From RYN-230 sp963711705 (GTDB lineage: Bacteria > Actinomycetota > Actinomycetes > Streptosporangiales > Streptosporangiaceae): DNA of 64,000 bases. The position numbers were made by a program, and so were the translations under genes. Below are positions 18,174 to 26,212 of this stretch, in pieces. The stretch lies in the NCBI GenBank assembly GCA_963711705.1, contig CAVQFM010000019.1, positions 1-64,000 on the forward strand, in the 5' to 3' direction. Each line of letters opens with the position of its first letter. The first letter of the stretch is position 1. The notes below the pieces were generated by a model. That model was not told the DNA's origin. It saw only the letters and a program-made list of their open reading frames with translations, and made no database searches.

Positions 18174-19325
18174 TCAGCCGCGGGCCTGCCCGTCCTGCGG
18201 GCCGTCCAGGCGGACCACCTCGGCCCGGGCTTCGCTGGCCTCCGGCCCGGTGGCCAGGTTCTTCTTGATCGAGTCGAGGATGGTCAGGCCCTGGCCGACC
18301 AGGCCCGCGGCGATCTCACTGAGGCCATCCGCGCCGTTCAGCACGTTGACGTTCGCGCCGGCCAGGCCGCCCGCGGCCTCCTTGACGATCTGCGGGAGCT
18401 GGTCGATGAGCAGCCGGTCCAGCGCCACCCGGTTGTTCGACGCCGCCGCCTCGGCCTGGATCCGCATCCGCTCCGCATCGGCCTTGGCCAGGATGCGCAC
18501 CTTCTCCGCTTCTGCCTCGGCGGGCTTGACCACCTCGGCCACCAGCTGGCGCTGGCGCAGCTCGGCCTGGCGCTGGGCCAGTTCCGACTGGGCGTTGATG
18601 ACCCCGATCTGCGTCTGCGCCTGCATGAGCGGGCCGGCCTGCGCCGCTTCGGCCTGTGCCTTGTCGATTTCCGCCTTGTACTGGGCCTGCACCACGGCCG
18701 TCTGCCGGGCGTACTCGGCCTGCTTGCGCTGTGACTCCTGCTGCGCCTGGGCCGCCGCCTGGGTGGCCTGAGCCTGGGCGATCTGCGCCTGGCGCTGGAT
18801 CGCGGCGTTGTGCGGGGCAGCCATCGCGTCGATGTAGCCCGAGTTCAGGTCGTCGATGGACTGGATCTGCAGCGAGTTGACGGTCAGGCCGATCTTGGCC
18901 ATCTCCGCCTTCGAGCCGTCCAGCACCTCGGTGGCCAGCTTCTGGCGCTCGGTGACGATCTCCTCCACCGTCATGGACCCGATGATGGAGCGCAGGTGGC
19001 CAGCGAAGATCCGTCCGGTGAGGGTGGACATCTGGTCCTGGTCGGACAGGAAGCGCTGGCCGGCGTTGACGATGCTCTCCTCGTCGTTGCCGACCTTGAA
19101 CGCGATCACCGAGCGCACGTTGAGCGCGATGCCCTGCTTGGTGACGCACTGCTCGGCCACCTCGGCCTCGTTCATGGCCAGGGTCAGGTAGCGGGCCTTG
19201 CGGAAGAACGGGAGCACGAACGCGCCGTGCCCGGTGACGACCCGGAACGGGGCGCCGTTGCGGCCATATCTCCCCCCGGAGATGAGCATGGCTTCGTCGG
19301 GGGCCGGGACGCGGTATCCAAGCAT
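18174..19325 (-). CDS. flotillin-like SPFH-domain protein
   Basis: A 383-residue SPFH/band-7 protein of the flotillin type. The N-terminal SPFH domain covers about residues 10-170; A-L-N-V-R-S-V-I-A-F-K-V-G-N-D and T-V-E-E-I-V-T-E-R-Q-K-L are its usual strands and helix. From about 185 to 310 it is a long alanine/glutamine/glutamate-rich coiled coil with E-A-E-K-V-R-I-L-A-K-A-D-A-E-R, the flotillin repeat. There is no true transmembrane helix, so it would attach peripherally through its N-terminus and oligomerise into membrane microdomains. ATG 19325 follows AAGGAG at seven bases. An NfeD-like gene precedes it by 12 bp and hpnB follows, suggesting a membrane-organisation unit. Confidence 0.9.
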   Translation of the reverse strand: MLGYRVPAPDEAMLISGGRYGRNGAPFRVVTGHGAFVLPFFRKARYLTLAMNEAEVAEQCVTKQGIALNVRSVIAFKVGNDEESIVNAGQRFLSDQDQMSTLTGRIFAGHLRSIIGSMTVEEIVTERQKLATEVLDGSKAEMAKIGLTVNSLQIQSIDDLNSGYIDAMAAPHNAAIQRQAQIAQAQATQAAAQAQQESQRKQAEYARQTAVVQAQYKAEIDKAQAEAAQAGPLMQAQTQIGVINAQSELAQRQAELRQRQLVAEVVKPAEAEAEKVRILAKADAERMRIQAEAAASNNRVALDRLLIDQLPQIVKEAAGGLAGANVNVLNGADGLSEIAAGLVGQGLTILDSIKKNLATGPEASEARAEVVRLDGPQDGQARG

Positions 19326-19337
19326 GATCGGGCTCCT

Positions 19338-19592
19338 TCAGGCGGTGCTGGCTGGTAAGGGTTCAGGAAAGGGATTGAGCGGATCGGTCCACTCGCTGAC
19401 ATCCACTGTCCGCGTGCCGCGCGATTCGAGGACCAGCACGGTCTTGCCCTTGGCAATCGGCTCGGCCGACCAGGCGATATAGGCCTCGGTGCCACCGCGG
19501 ATCCTGAGCAGTACCTCGCCCGGCCCGCCCGGCCCGCGGGTGGCCACGCACAGGACGCCGATGCTGCCGATCAGGGATGGCTCCCCAGGCAC
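19338..19592 (-). CDS. small NfeD-like (OB-fold) protein upstream of flotillin
   Basis: An 84-residue protein whose sequence I-G-V-L-C-V-A-T-R-G-P-G-G-P-G-E-V-L and V-L-V-L-E-S-R-G-T-R-T-V-D-V resembles the soluble C-terminal beta-barrel of NfeD proteins (a start-of-barrel G-x-A/V and an exit strand V-x-V). It has no membrane helices, so it is the short, soluble version. NfeD domains bind or partner with SPFH proteins; the flotillin gene begins 12 bp later, supporting the assignment. The GTG start has AAGGAG seven bases upstream. Homology is inferred from these motifs and context. Confidence 0.7.
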   Translation of the reverse strand: MPGEPSLIGSIGVLCVATRGPGGPGEVLLRIRGGTEAYIAWSAEPIAKGKTVLVLESRGTRTVDVSEWTDPLNPFPEPLPASTA

Positions 19593-19740
19593 CGCGCAAC
19601 TCCTTGTTCACCCTGGTTATTGATTCACACACTAGACCCCCCACGAGGAGCGCACGCCTGGCCGGGGAGCCAGAACGGCATCAATCGGGTATCGGTGCGG
19701 GCGGATGGCGGCCGGGCCCGCGGGGCTGGGTCAGCGGAGG

Positions 19741-20439
19741 CTAGACCAGCAGCGGGAACCGCTCCGCGTCCGCGCCCAGCCGGGCGCGATCCGCACGGGT
19801 CAGCGGAACCCGCCCGGTGCCTTTCAGCGCGCCGCTGACTCCATCCCAGCCGGCCGGCAGCGGGTGGCCGAGCAGGCCGTCCAGCACCCGGCGGACCAGC
19901 GCCAGCGGGGCTGGATCCGGCCGCGGCGCGGCGGGCAGCGCCACGGTGAGATCGAGGAAGTGGACCGCCGCCTCGACCGCGAGCGTGGCGGTGAAGTCGG
20001 CCGGCCGCAGCACATGACCCTGGGTGGCGACCCCGGCGGCCGGGCACGCCCGGGCGGCCCGGCAGGCGGCCGCGGACGTCTCGGACCATTCCCAGGCCAG
20101 TGCGCCCGGCGGGTAAGCGGACGCGGCGACCCGGACGTAGCGGGCATGCGCCGCCGCGGCCGCCTGGGCCGCGGCGGCGGCCTCGCCAGCAGCGGGCGCG
20201 TAGTCCTGCCAGTAGGACACATCGTCGCAGTCAGGCGGCTGAGCCGACGGGGTGGCGAAGGTCCGCAGCGCCCGGCGGGCATCCAGCAACTGGTGGTAGA
20301 GCACATCGGCAACGGCCCAGCCCGCGCACCGGCTGGGCCGCATCAGGTCCGCCTCGCCGAGCCCGGAGACCACCTCGGTCACCTGGCGGTAGGCCGTGTC
20401 GAGTGCGTCCAGCGCGGTGTCCCGCCCTACTTCTGCCAC
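19741..20439 (-). CDS. maleylpyruvate isomerase-family (DinB-like) protein
   Basis: About 232 residues, with the four-helix DinB/MDMPI fold common in actinobacteria (TIGR03083-like). The first helix ends L-G-E-A-D-L-M-R-P-S-R-C-A-G-W-A-V-A-D-V, the family signature with the W-x-V-x-D-V-L-x-H segment (here W-A-V-A-D-V-L-Y-H), whose histidine is a metal ligand. A second histidine occurs in A-V-H-F-L-D-L near 170. Some relatives are mycothiol-dependent; function here is unknown. I chose the GTG at 20439, since upstream codons to 20547 are unlike the family. The gene is monocistronic, separated from the ribokinase by a strong hairpin. Confidence 0.75.
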   Translation of the reverse strand: MAEVGRDTALDALDTAYRQVTEVVSGLGEADLMRPSRCAGWAVADVLYHQLLDARRALRTFATPSAQPPDCDDVSYWQDYAPAAGEAAAAAQAAAAAHARYVRVAASAYPPGALAWEWSETSAAACRAARACPAAGVATQGHVLRPADFTATLAVEAAVHFLDLTVALPAAPRPDPAPLALVRRVLDGLLGHPLPAGWDGVSGALKGTGRVPLTRADRARLGADAERFPLLV

Positions 20440-20625
20440 GGCACCATGGTGGCACTGGCCAATTTCCGGGTGGGCCGGAATAGCCGGCCGGGGTGCCGCG
20501 TTGTTCACCATCGCTGGTGTGTTCGTGTCCCCCGGGCCGCAACTCATCTGCCTTCGCGGAATACCGTCCGGCTGGAGCCGCGTCGTGCCACTCGCCGAGA
20601 GGCGACCGGCACACCAGCACCTAGC

Positions 20626-20662
20626 ACCGAGGCCCGCGGAGTCCTGCTCCGCGGGCCTCGGT
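20626..20662 (-). terminator. perfect 16-bp stem-loop between ribokinase and the next gene
   Basis: ACCGAGGCCCGCGGAG and its exact reverse complement are separated by the five-base loop TCCTG. It lies 48 bp downstream of the minus-strand ribokinase gene end. It is very stable and is the most likely terminator for that gene, although no U-tract follows, as is common in actinobacteria. No tRNA could be seen beside it. Confidence 0.7.
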
Positions 20663-20709
20663 TGTCAGGGCGGGTACCCCGGCGCACGACCGGGCCGGGA
20701 ACTGCACCA

Positions 20710-21681
20710 CTACCGGCCGGCCTGCCATTCCAGCCACTCAACGCCCGTGGCCGACAGGACGTCGGCGCCGGTGGGCAGGGCGTCCTGGGCGCCCGGACGG
20801 GTCACCGCGGTAGCGCCGACCGCACAGGCGAGCCGGACCGCCTCCGCCGGGGGCGTGCCCGCCGCGACCGCCACCGCCAGCGCGGCCACGAATGCGTCCC
20901 CCGCGCCCACGCTGTCCACGCTGCCCACGCGGAACCCGGGCACCGCACCGGTCCCGTCGCGGGTGCCGTACACCGCCCCGGCCGGGCCCAGGGTGATCGC
21001 CGCGTGCTGGGCCCCGGCCCGGGTCAGCTCGGCAGCAGCCGACCTGGCCGCCGCCGGGCCGGTCACCGGGCGGCCCAGGATCATGCCTGCCTCCGGCGCG
21101 TTGACCACCAGCCAGTCCACCCCGGGCCCGATGAGCGGGCGCGCCCCGGCCGGCACCGGCGCCAGGTTCAGCACCGAGGTGACCTGGGTCGCGCGGGCCC
21201 GGTCCAGGGCGGCGGCGAGTACCGGCACCGGGATCTCCGCGGACAGCACCAGCACATCGGCCGGGGCCGCGAACGCCGCGGCCACCTCGGGCGCCCCGGC
21301 CAGGCCGTTGGCGCCGGGCGCGACCGTGATCGAGTTCTCACCGGCCGCGTCCACGGTGATCAGCGCGATCCCGGAACTGGTGCTGGCCACGGTGCGGACC
21401 CCGGTGACGTCCACCCCGCCGGTGTGCAACGCCGTCGTCAGGGCCGCGCCGAAGTCATCGTCGCCACAGCAGCCGGTCATCCGGACGGCCGCGCCGAGCC
21501 GGGCCGCGGCCAGGGCACAGTTGCCGCCCTTGCCGCCCGGCAGCAGCCGGGCGGCCGAGCCGAGCACCGTCTCCCCCGGGCCGGCCAGCCGGGGCACGGT
21601 GACCGAGATGTCCATGTTCATGCTGCCCAGCACGGTCACCCGCGGACGCTGTCTGCATAGGCCCTCCTCACGCTCTCCCAT
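20710..21681 (-). CDS. rbsK: ribokinase (PfkB family)
   Basis: About 310-323 residues of the PfkB sugar-kinase family, closest to ribokinase (D-ribose + ATP to ribose 5-phosphate). The first signature is G-S-M-N-M-D-I, with P-G-G-K-G-G-N-C-A-L-A-A-A-R-L-G near residue 48; the C-terminal PfkB signature is D-S-V-G-A-G-D-A-F-V-A-A-L near 254, where the second D is the catalytic base. No ribose transporter adjoins it. The 5' end is ambiguous: the best ribosome site, GAGGAGGG, precedes an ATG at 21658 that is in another frame, which would fit one extra G near 21640. The in-frame ATG at 21681 has no such site; an in-frame GTG at 21639 is possible. Confidence 0.85.
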   Translation of the reverse strand: MGEREEGLCRQRPRVTVLGSMNMDISVTVPRLAGPGETVLGSAARLLPGGKGGNCALAAARLGAAVRMTGCCGDDDFGAALTTALHTGGVDVTGVRTVASTSSGIALITVDAAGENSITVAPGANGLAGAPEVAAAFAAPADVLVLSAEIPVPVLAAALDRARATQVTSVLNLAPVPAGARPLIGPGVDWLVVNAPEAGMILGRPVTGPAAARSAAAELTRAGAQHAAITLGPAGAVYGTRDGTGAVPGFRVGSVDSVGAGDAFVAALAVAVAAGTPPAEAVRLACAVGATAVTRPGAQDALPTGADVLSATGVEWLEWQAGR

Positions 21682-21746
21682 GATCGTGGCCGATTTGGGT
21701 CGCCAGGTAACGCAAACCGGCCGCGATCACGCCGGGGTGGATGGGA

Positions 21747-23291
21747 TCAGCCGGGCCCGGGGGTGCACCAGTGGGTGATGGCCGCGCGCGCGGCCCGCTC
21801 CCGGGCGGCTGGGTCCGGGTCGTCGCAGGCCCACGCCAGGTAGCCGTCCGGGCGGACTAAAGCCGCGGCGGGCAGCCGGGCCCCTTCGCACCCGGTGTAG
21901 CCGACGCTGCGCACCGGCCCGGGCCACTCGCCGCCCGCCCCTCCCCCGGTTGCCAGGCCCGCCGGGCCGGCCGCTCCGCCATCCCGGTGCAGCAGGACGA
22001 ACCGCCCGTCGTGAAACAGGTCGTACACCCGCTGGCTGCGGCCATCCGGGTAGGTCAGCCGGGCGGGCGGCAGCCGCCGGCCAGCCAGCCGGTGCGGGCG
22101 GGCCGTGGTGACCGGCGGCCCGGGCTGATCCGCGGGCGGGTAGCCGATGGCAATGCCCGAATAACTGCGGGCCAGCCAGGTCTGCACCGGGGGCAGCGGC
22201 ACGACCACCCGGTGCGCGGCCCAGCGCAGCGCCCGCCGCGGCCAGCTTCGGGCGGTATTCAGCCGGAACTGGCGGCCAGTGAGGGTGAGGACGGCAGCCC
22301 CCACGGGATGGCGTTCGGAATGATAGGTGTCGAGCAGCCAGCTGGGTGCCCAGCCGGCCAGCGCGGCACCCAGCTTCCAGCCCAGGTTGACCGCGTCCTG
22401 CAACCCGGTGTTCATGCCCTGGGCACCGGCCGGGGAATGGGTGTGCGCCGCGTCACCGGCCAGGAAGATCCGGCCCCGGCGGTAGGCCGGGACCTGGCGG
22501 CTCTCGCTGCGGTAGCGCGCGGACCAGTACAGGTCGCGGGCCCCGAACGCCTGGCCGGTGATCCGGGTCAGGCCGTCGCGGACCTCGGCCAGGCTGACCG
22601 GTTCGGTGACCGGCACGCCGGCCCGGGCGAAGTCATACAGGACCAGGCGGCACGAGCCGTCCCGGAACGGGAACACCAGCAGCATGCCGCCCCCGGACAG
22701 GTCGCCGTACGTGTCGGTCATCGGCAGCCCGTCCAGGAACAGGTCGGCCAGGATGACCGAGCCGGGGTTGGGCGCGCCGGGGAACGGCAGGCCCACCGTC
22801 TCCCGGACGAAACTGCGCGTCCCGTCACAGCCGGCCAGGTAGGCGGCGTGGTACGTGGCGCCGTCCGCCACCTGGACCCGCACCCCGGCACCGTCCTGCT
22901 CGATCTGGGTGACCGGGGACGACCAGCGGATGGTGGCGCCCAGTTCGCGGGCCCGGCCAGCCAGCAGCCGCTCGATCTCGTGCTGCGGAATGTCGAGCAG
23001 GTAGGGAAAGTCGCCGTCCAGCCGGCCGAAGCCGATGACCGCGCCTTTCAGGCCGAGCGGGAAGGACGGCACCGCCAGCCCGGCCGCGGCGAAGGTGGCC
23101 GCCTGGCCGCGCAGATCGAGCATTTCCATGCTGCGCGCGTGCAGGCAGATCGCGCGGGATTGGGCGCGCGGGCCGTCCCGCCGCTCCAGCACCAGGCAAT
23201 CCACTCCGGCTAAGGCGAGTTCGGCGGCCAGCATCAGTCCGGTCGGCCCGGCGCCGACCACAATTACCTGATCCTGCCCCGTGTGTCCCAC
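21747..23291 (-). CDS. FAD-dependent aromatic monooxygenase (PheA/TetX family)
   Basis: A 514-residue class A flavin monooxygenase. The Rossmann FAD motif V-V-G-A-G-P-T-G-L-M is at residue ~10, R-A-I-C-L-H-A-R-S-M-E-M-L follows near 48, the D-G motif (G-C-D-G-T-R-S-F-V-R) is near 152, and the second FAD motif F-L-A-G-D-A-A-H-T-H-S-P-A-G-A-Q-G near 280. It would hydroxylate an aromatic or polyketide substrate using NAD(P)H and oxygen. The C-terminal thioredoxin-like extension of this subgroup is present. GTG 23291 follows AGGAGG, a clear start. Ribokinase downstream is 65 bp away; no biosynthetic cluster is evident, so detoxification or catabolism is equally likely. Confidence 0.85.
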   Translation of the reverse strand: MGHTGQDQVIVVGAGPTGLMLAAELALAGVDCLVLERRDGPRAQSRAICLHARSMEMLDLRGQAATFAAAGLAVPSFPLGLKGAVIGFGRLDGDFPYLLDIPQHEIERLLAGRARELGATIRWSSPVTQIEQDGAGVRVQVADGATYHAAYLAGCDGTRSFVRETVGLPFPGAPNPGSVILADLFLDGLPMTDTYGDLSGGGMLLVFPFRDGSCRLVLYDFARAGVPVTEPVSLAEVRDGLTRITGQAFGARDLYWSARYRSESRQVPAYRRGRIFLAGDAAHTHSPAGAQGMNTGLQDAVNLGWKLGAALAGWAPSWLLDTYHSERHPVGAAVLTLTGRQFRLNTARSWPRRALRWAAHRVVVPLPPVQTWLARSYSGIAIGYPPADQPGPPVTTARPHRLAGRRLPPARLTYPDGRSQRVYDLFHDGRFVLLHRDGGAAGPAGLATGGGAGGEWPGPVRSVGYTGCEGARLPAAALVRPDGYLAWACDDPDPAARERAARAAITHWCTPGPG

Positions 23292-23444
23292 TAGTCCTCC
23301 TGACCGCGGCCGGGGGCCGGGCGGGCCCGGCCACTCCGCCTGAATCGGTGGCCTGAGCACGGCTAATGGGGCATAACTTAACGAATAACGGATGGAACGT
23401 AGCGAGCACGCCAGGCCAGGACACTTAACCCAACATCAGGTACG

Positions 23445-25490
23445 GTGGGGAAGATCACTGCGCTGCTGTCAAACGTCTCCGTCCGGACCCTCATCCTGGG
23501 TATCGATGAGGCCGGACGGGTCATTCAGCATGACCGGAACGCACCGGAAATCCTGCCCCTCGATCCTGTCTCCCTGGTTGGCGCGCACCTGAGCGATCTG
23601 GTCGCCGAGCCCACCGCGGCCGAGCCCGCGGTGACCAGCCTGCTGGACGCGGTCCGGGATGGCCGGGAGGCCACCGCCGTGCTCGCGCTGAGCACCCGGG
23701 AAGGCCGCCGGGTCGAGGCGGTGGTGAGCGTCCAGCCGATGCACGGCGACACCCCGGGGCTGGCCGCGCTGGCCGTGCTGCGGATGCCGCCGACCCGGCA
23801 CGAGCGGTTCGTCGACCCGGCGCTGATGCGCCACTCGCTGCTCGACGACACGTTCCGGCAGATCGGCGCGACCCTCGACCTGGACCAGGTGGCCCGGGGG
23901 CTGATCAACATCCTGGTGCCGCACTTTTCCAACTCGGCCGGGCTGCTGGTGCTGGAGAGCGTGGCCGCGGGCGACGAGTTCCCGGTCAACCCGCCGGACG
24001 GCTCGCAGCTGCTGCGGCGGCTGGCGGTGGCGTCCGACGACGGCTCCCCAGGCTGGGACGCCGCCTTCCCCACCGGGGAGGTGCTGCTGTACCCGCCGGA
24101 CACGCCCTACGTGGAATGCATGCAGACCGGCAAGCCGGTCCGGGTGACCACGCTGGATACGGCCGGGGCGGTCAGCATCGCGGAATCGTGGCTGCGCCGC
24201 CCGGTGGCCCAGCTGCTGTCCGACACGTCCATGCTGCTCATGCCGCTGGCCACCAAAGACAGCATGCTGGGCTTTTTCGTGTGCACCCGCAAGGCGGGCT
24301 ACCGGCCATTCGACGACTACGACTCCGAGATCGGCATGGAGTTCGCCTCCCGCGCAGCGATCTTCATCGACAACGCCCGGCAGTACAACCGGGAGCGCAC
24401 TACCGCGCTCACCTTGCAGCGCAGCCTGCTGCCCACCGGGCTGTCCGCCCCGTCCTCGGTGGAAGTGCGGCACCGGTACCTGCCAGGCAGCAAGCTGATC
24501 GAGGTCGGCGGCGACTGGTACGAGTCGATCGCGCTGCCCGGGGCCCGGGCCGCGCTGGTGGTCGGGGACGTGGCCGGGCACGGCGTGCGCGCCGCGGTGA
24601 CCATGGGCCGGCTGCGCACCGCGATCCACACCCTGGCCATGCTGGAACTGCCGCCCGCCGAATCCCTGCATCAGCTCAACGAGCTGATGACCTCGCTGGG
24701 CGAGCGGGAGCCGCACTTCGCCACCTGCGCCTACGCGATGTACGACGCGGTGTCCGGGAGCTGCGAGATCGCCTCGGCCGGGCATCTCCCCCCGCTGCTG
24801 GTCCGCCCGGACGGCAGCACCGAGTTCCTGGACACGTCCCCGGCGCCGCCGCTGGGCGTGGGCGAGATCCCGATCGAGAGCCGCACGTTCCAGATCGAGG
24901 ACGGCAGCCTGCTGGTGCTGTACACCGACGGGCTGGTCGAGGACCGGCAGCGGGACATCGACGACGGCCTGAACTTCCTGCGCAGCGTGTTCGACGGCGG
25001 TGCGGGCGAGCGCACCCTGGACGACCTGTGCCGGGCGGCCCTGGCCGGCGTGTACGCGCACCAGCAGCGGGACGACATCGCGATCCTGATCGCCCGGCTG
25101 AGCCGGATTCCCGCCGACAATCACGTCAGCTGGCCGCTGTCCCCCGAGCTGACCTCGGTGGCGCACGCGCGGCAGCTGATCCGTGGCCCGCTGGAGCGCT
25201 GGAAGCTTGACGAGCTGGTGCCCACCACCGAGCTGCTCGTGTCGGAGCTGGTCACCAACGCCATCCGGTACGCGGTCGGCGAGGTGACCCTGCGGCTGGT
25301 GCTGGAAGAGTCGCTGGTCGTCGAGGTACTGGACAACTCCGCGGCCCTGCCGCGGCTGCGGCACGCGGGCCGGGACGAGGAGTGCGGCCGCGGCCTGGAG
25401 GTGGTCAGCCAGCTCTCCACGCACTGGGGCGCCCGGCGGACCCGGCAGGGCAAGATCGTCTGGTGCGAGCAGCAGCTGCCGCGTAGCTAG
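23445..25490 (+). CDS. multidomain sensor phosphatase (PAS-GAF-SpoIIE-HATPase)
   Basis: 681 residues with four modules. A PAS-like domain occupies about 1-110, a GAF domain about 130-315, a SpoIIE/PP2C phosphatase about 330-545 and an anti-sigma-type HATPase_c about 555-680. The phosphatase has G-G-D-W-Y-E and V-G-D-V-A-G-H-G metal motifs; the kinase-like module has S-E-L-V-T-N-A-I-R-Y-A (N box) and R-G-L-E-V-V. In actinobacteria such proteins dephosphorylate anti-anti-sigma factors and phosphorylate them through the HATPase, acting in stress sigma-factor networks. No membrane helix is seen. No sigma or STAS partner is adjacent, so its pathway is inferred. The start is GTG at 23445. Confidence 0.9.
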   Translation: MGKITALLSNVSVRTLILGIDEAGRVIQHDRNAPEILPLDPVSLVGAHLSDLVAEPTAAEPAVTSLLDAVRDGREATAVLALSTREGRRVEAVVSVQPMHGDTPGLAALAVLRMPPTRHERFVDPALMRHSLLDDTFRQIGATLDLDQVARGLINILVPHFSNSAGLLVLESVAAGDEFPVNPPDGSQLLRRLAVASDDGSPGWDAAFPTGEVLLYPPDTPYVECMQTGKPVRVTTLDTAGAVSIAESWLRRPVAQLLSDTSMLLMPLATKDSMLGFFVCTRKAGYRPFDDYDSEIGMEFASRAAIFIDNARQYNRERTTALTLQRSLLPTGLSAPSSVEVRHRYLPGSKLIEVGGDWYESIALPGARAALVVGDVAGHGVRAAVTMGRLRTAIHTLAMLELPPAESLHQLNELMTSLGEREPHFATCAYAMYDAVSGSCEIASAGHLPPLLVRPDGSTEFLDTSPAPPLGVGEIPIESRTFQIEDGSLLVLYTDGLVEDRQRDIDDGLNFLRSVFDGGAGERTLDDLCRAALAGVYAHQQRDDIAILIARLSRIPADNHVSWPLSPELTSVAHARQLIRGPLERWKLDELVPTTELLVSELVTNAIRYAVGEVTLRLVLEESLVVEVLDNSAALPRLRHAGRDEECGRGLEVVSQLSTHWGARRTRQGKIVWCEQQLPRS

Positions 25491-25505
25491 GCGGGCCTGA
25501 GCTGG

Positions 25506-26198
25506 TCAGGTCGCCGCGCCCCTGGTGTCCTGCCGGATGGACAGCTTGCCGTGCTGCATGATGCCGATCCGCTGGGCCCGCCGGGCGACCGCGCTGTCGT
25601 GGGTGACCAGGACCAGGGTCATCCCGCTGGTCCGCCACAGCTGCTCCAGCAGGCCCATGATGTCGTCCCTGGTGTCCTCGTCCAGGTTGCCGGTGGGCTC
25701 GTCGGCCAGCACCACCTTGGGCTGCTTGACCAGGGCCCGGGCGATGGCCACCCGCTGCTGCTGGCCGCCGGACAGCTCGCCCGGCAGGTGCCGCAGCCGG
25801 TCCCCCAGGCCGACGGTGTCCAGCGCCCCGGCCGCCCGGGCCTCGCGCTCGTCCTTGCCGGTGCCCAGCGGGACCAGGGCCACTTCCACGTTCTCCAGCG
25901 CGCTCAGCGTGGGGATCAGGTTGAACGTCTGGAAGATGAACCCGATCGCGGCGGCCCGGACCCGGGTGACCTGGGCCTCACGCAGGGCGGCCAGGTCCTG
26001 CCCGTCGAAGTCCACGATCCCCGAGGTGGGCCGGTCCAGGCCACCGAGAATCTGCAGCAGCGTGGTCTTGCCGTGCCCGGTCGGGCCCTGGATGGCCAGC
26101 CACTCGCCATCCTCGATAACCAGGTCCACGCCGGCCAGGGCGTCCACCGTGACCCGGCCCTTCTGGTAGCGCTTGGTCACGCCGGTCAGCTTGTACAT
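25506..26198 (-). CDS. ABC transporter ATP-binding protein (MacB/LolD type)
   Basis: A 230-residue ATPase. Walker A is G-P-T-G-H-G-K-T-T (the usual S before GKT is H here), the Q-loop is I-F-Q-T-F-N-L-I-P-T, the ABC signature L-S-G-G-Q-Q-Q-R and Walker B V-V-L-A-D-E-P-T-G-N-L-D, with the switch histidine in V-T-H-D. This is the MacB/LolD subfamily that powers FtsX-type permeases. The permease gene ends at 26213, 15 bp before this ATG, so both form one operon. ATG 26198 follows GAGAGGGA; an upstream ATG at 26216 overlaps the permease stop and is less likely. Confidence 0.92.
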   Translation of the reverse strand: MYKLTGVTKRYQKGRVTVDALAGVDLVIEDGEWLAIQGPTGHGKTTLLQILGGLDRPTSGIVDFDGQDLAALREAQVTRVRAAAIGFIFQTFNLIPTLSALENVEVALVPLGTGKDEREARAAGALDTVGLGDRLRHLPGELSGGQQQRVAIARALVKQPKVVLADEPTGNLDEDTRDDIMGLLEQLWRTSGMTLVLVTHDSAVARRAQRIGIMQHGKLSIRQDTRGAAT

Positions 26199-26212
26199 GA
26201 TCCCTCTCCCAC

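Noticed and set aside
20500..20700. A tRNA gene next to the hairpin at 20626-20662.
   Set aside because: No T-loop (GTTCRA) with a matching acceptor stem could be found.
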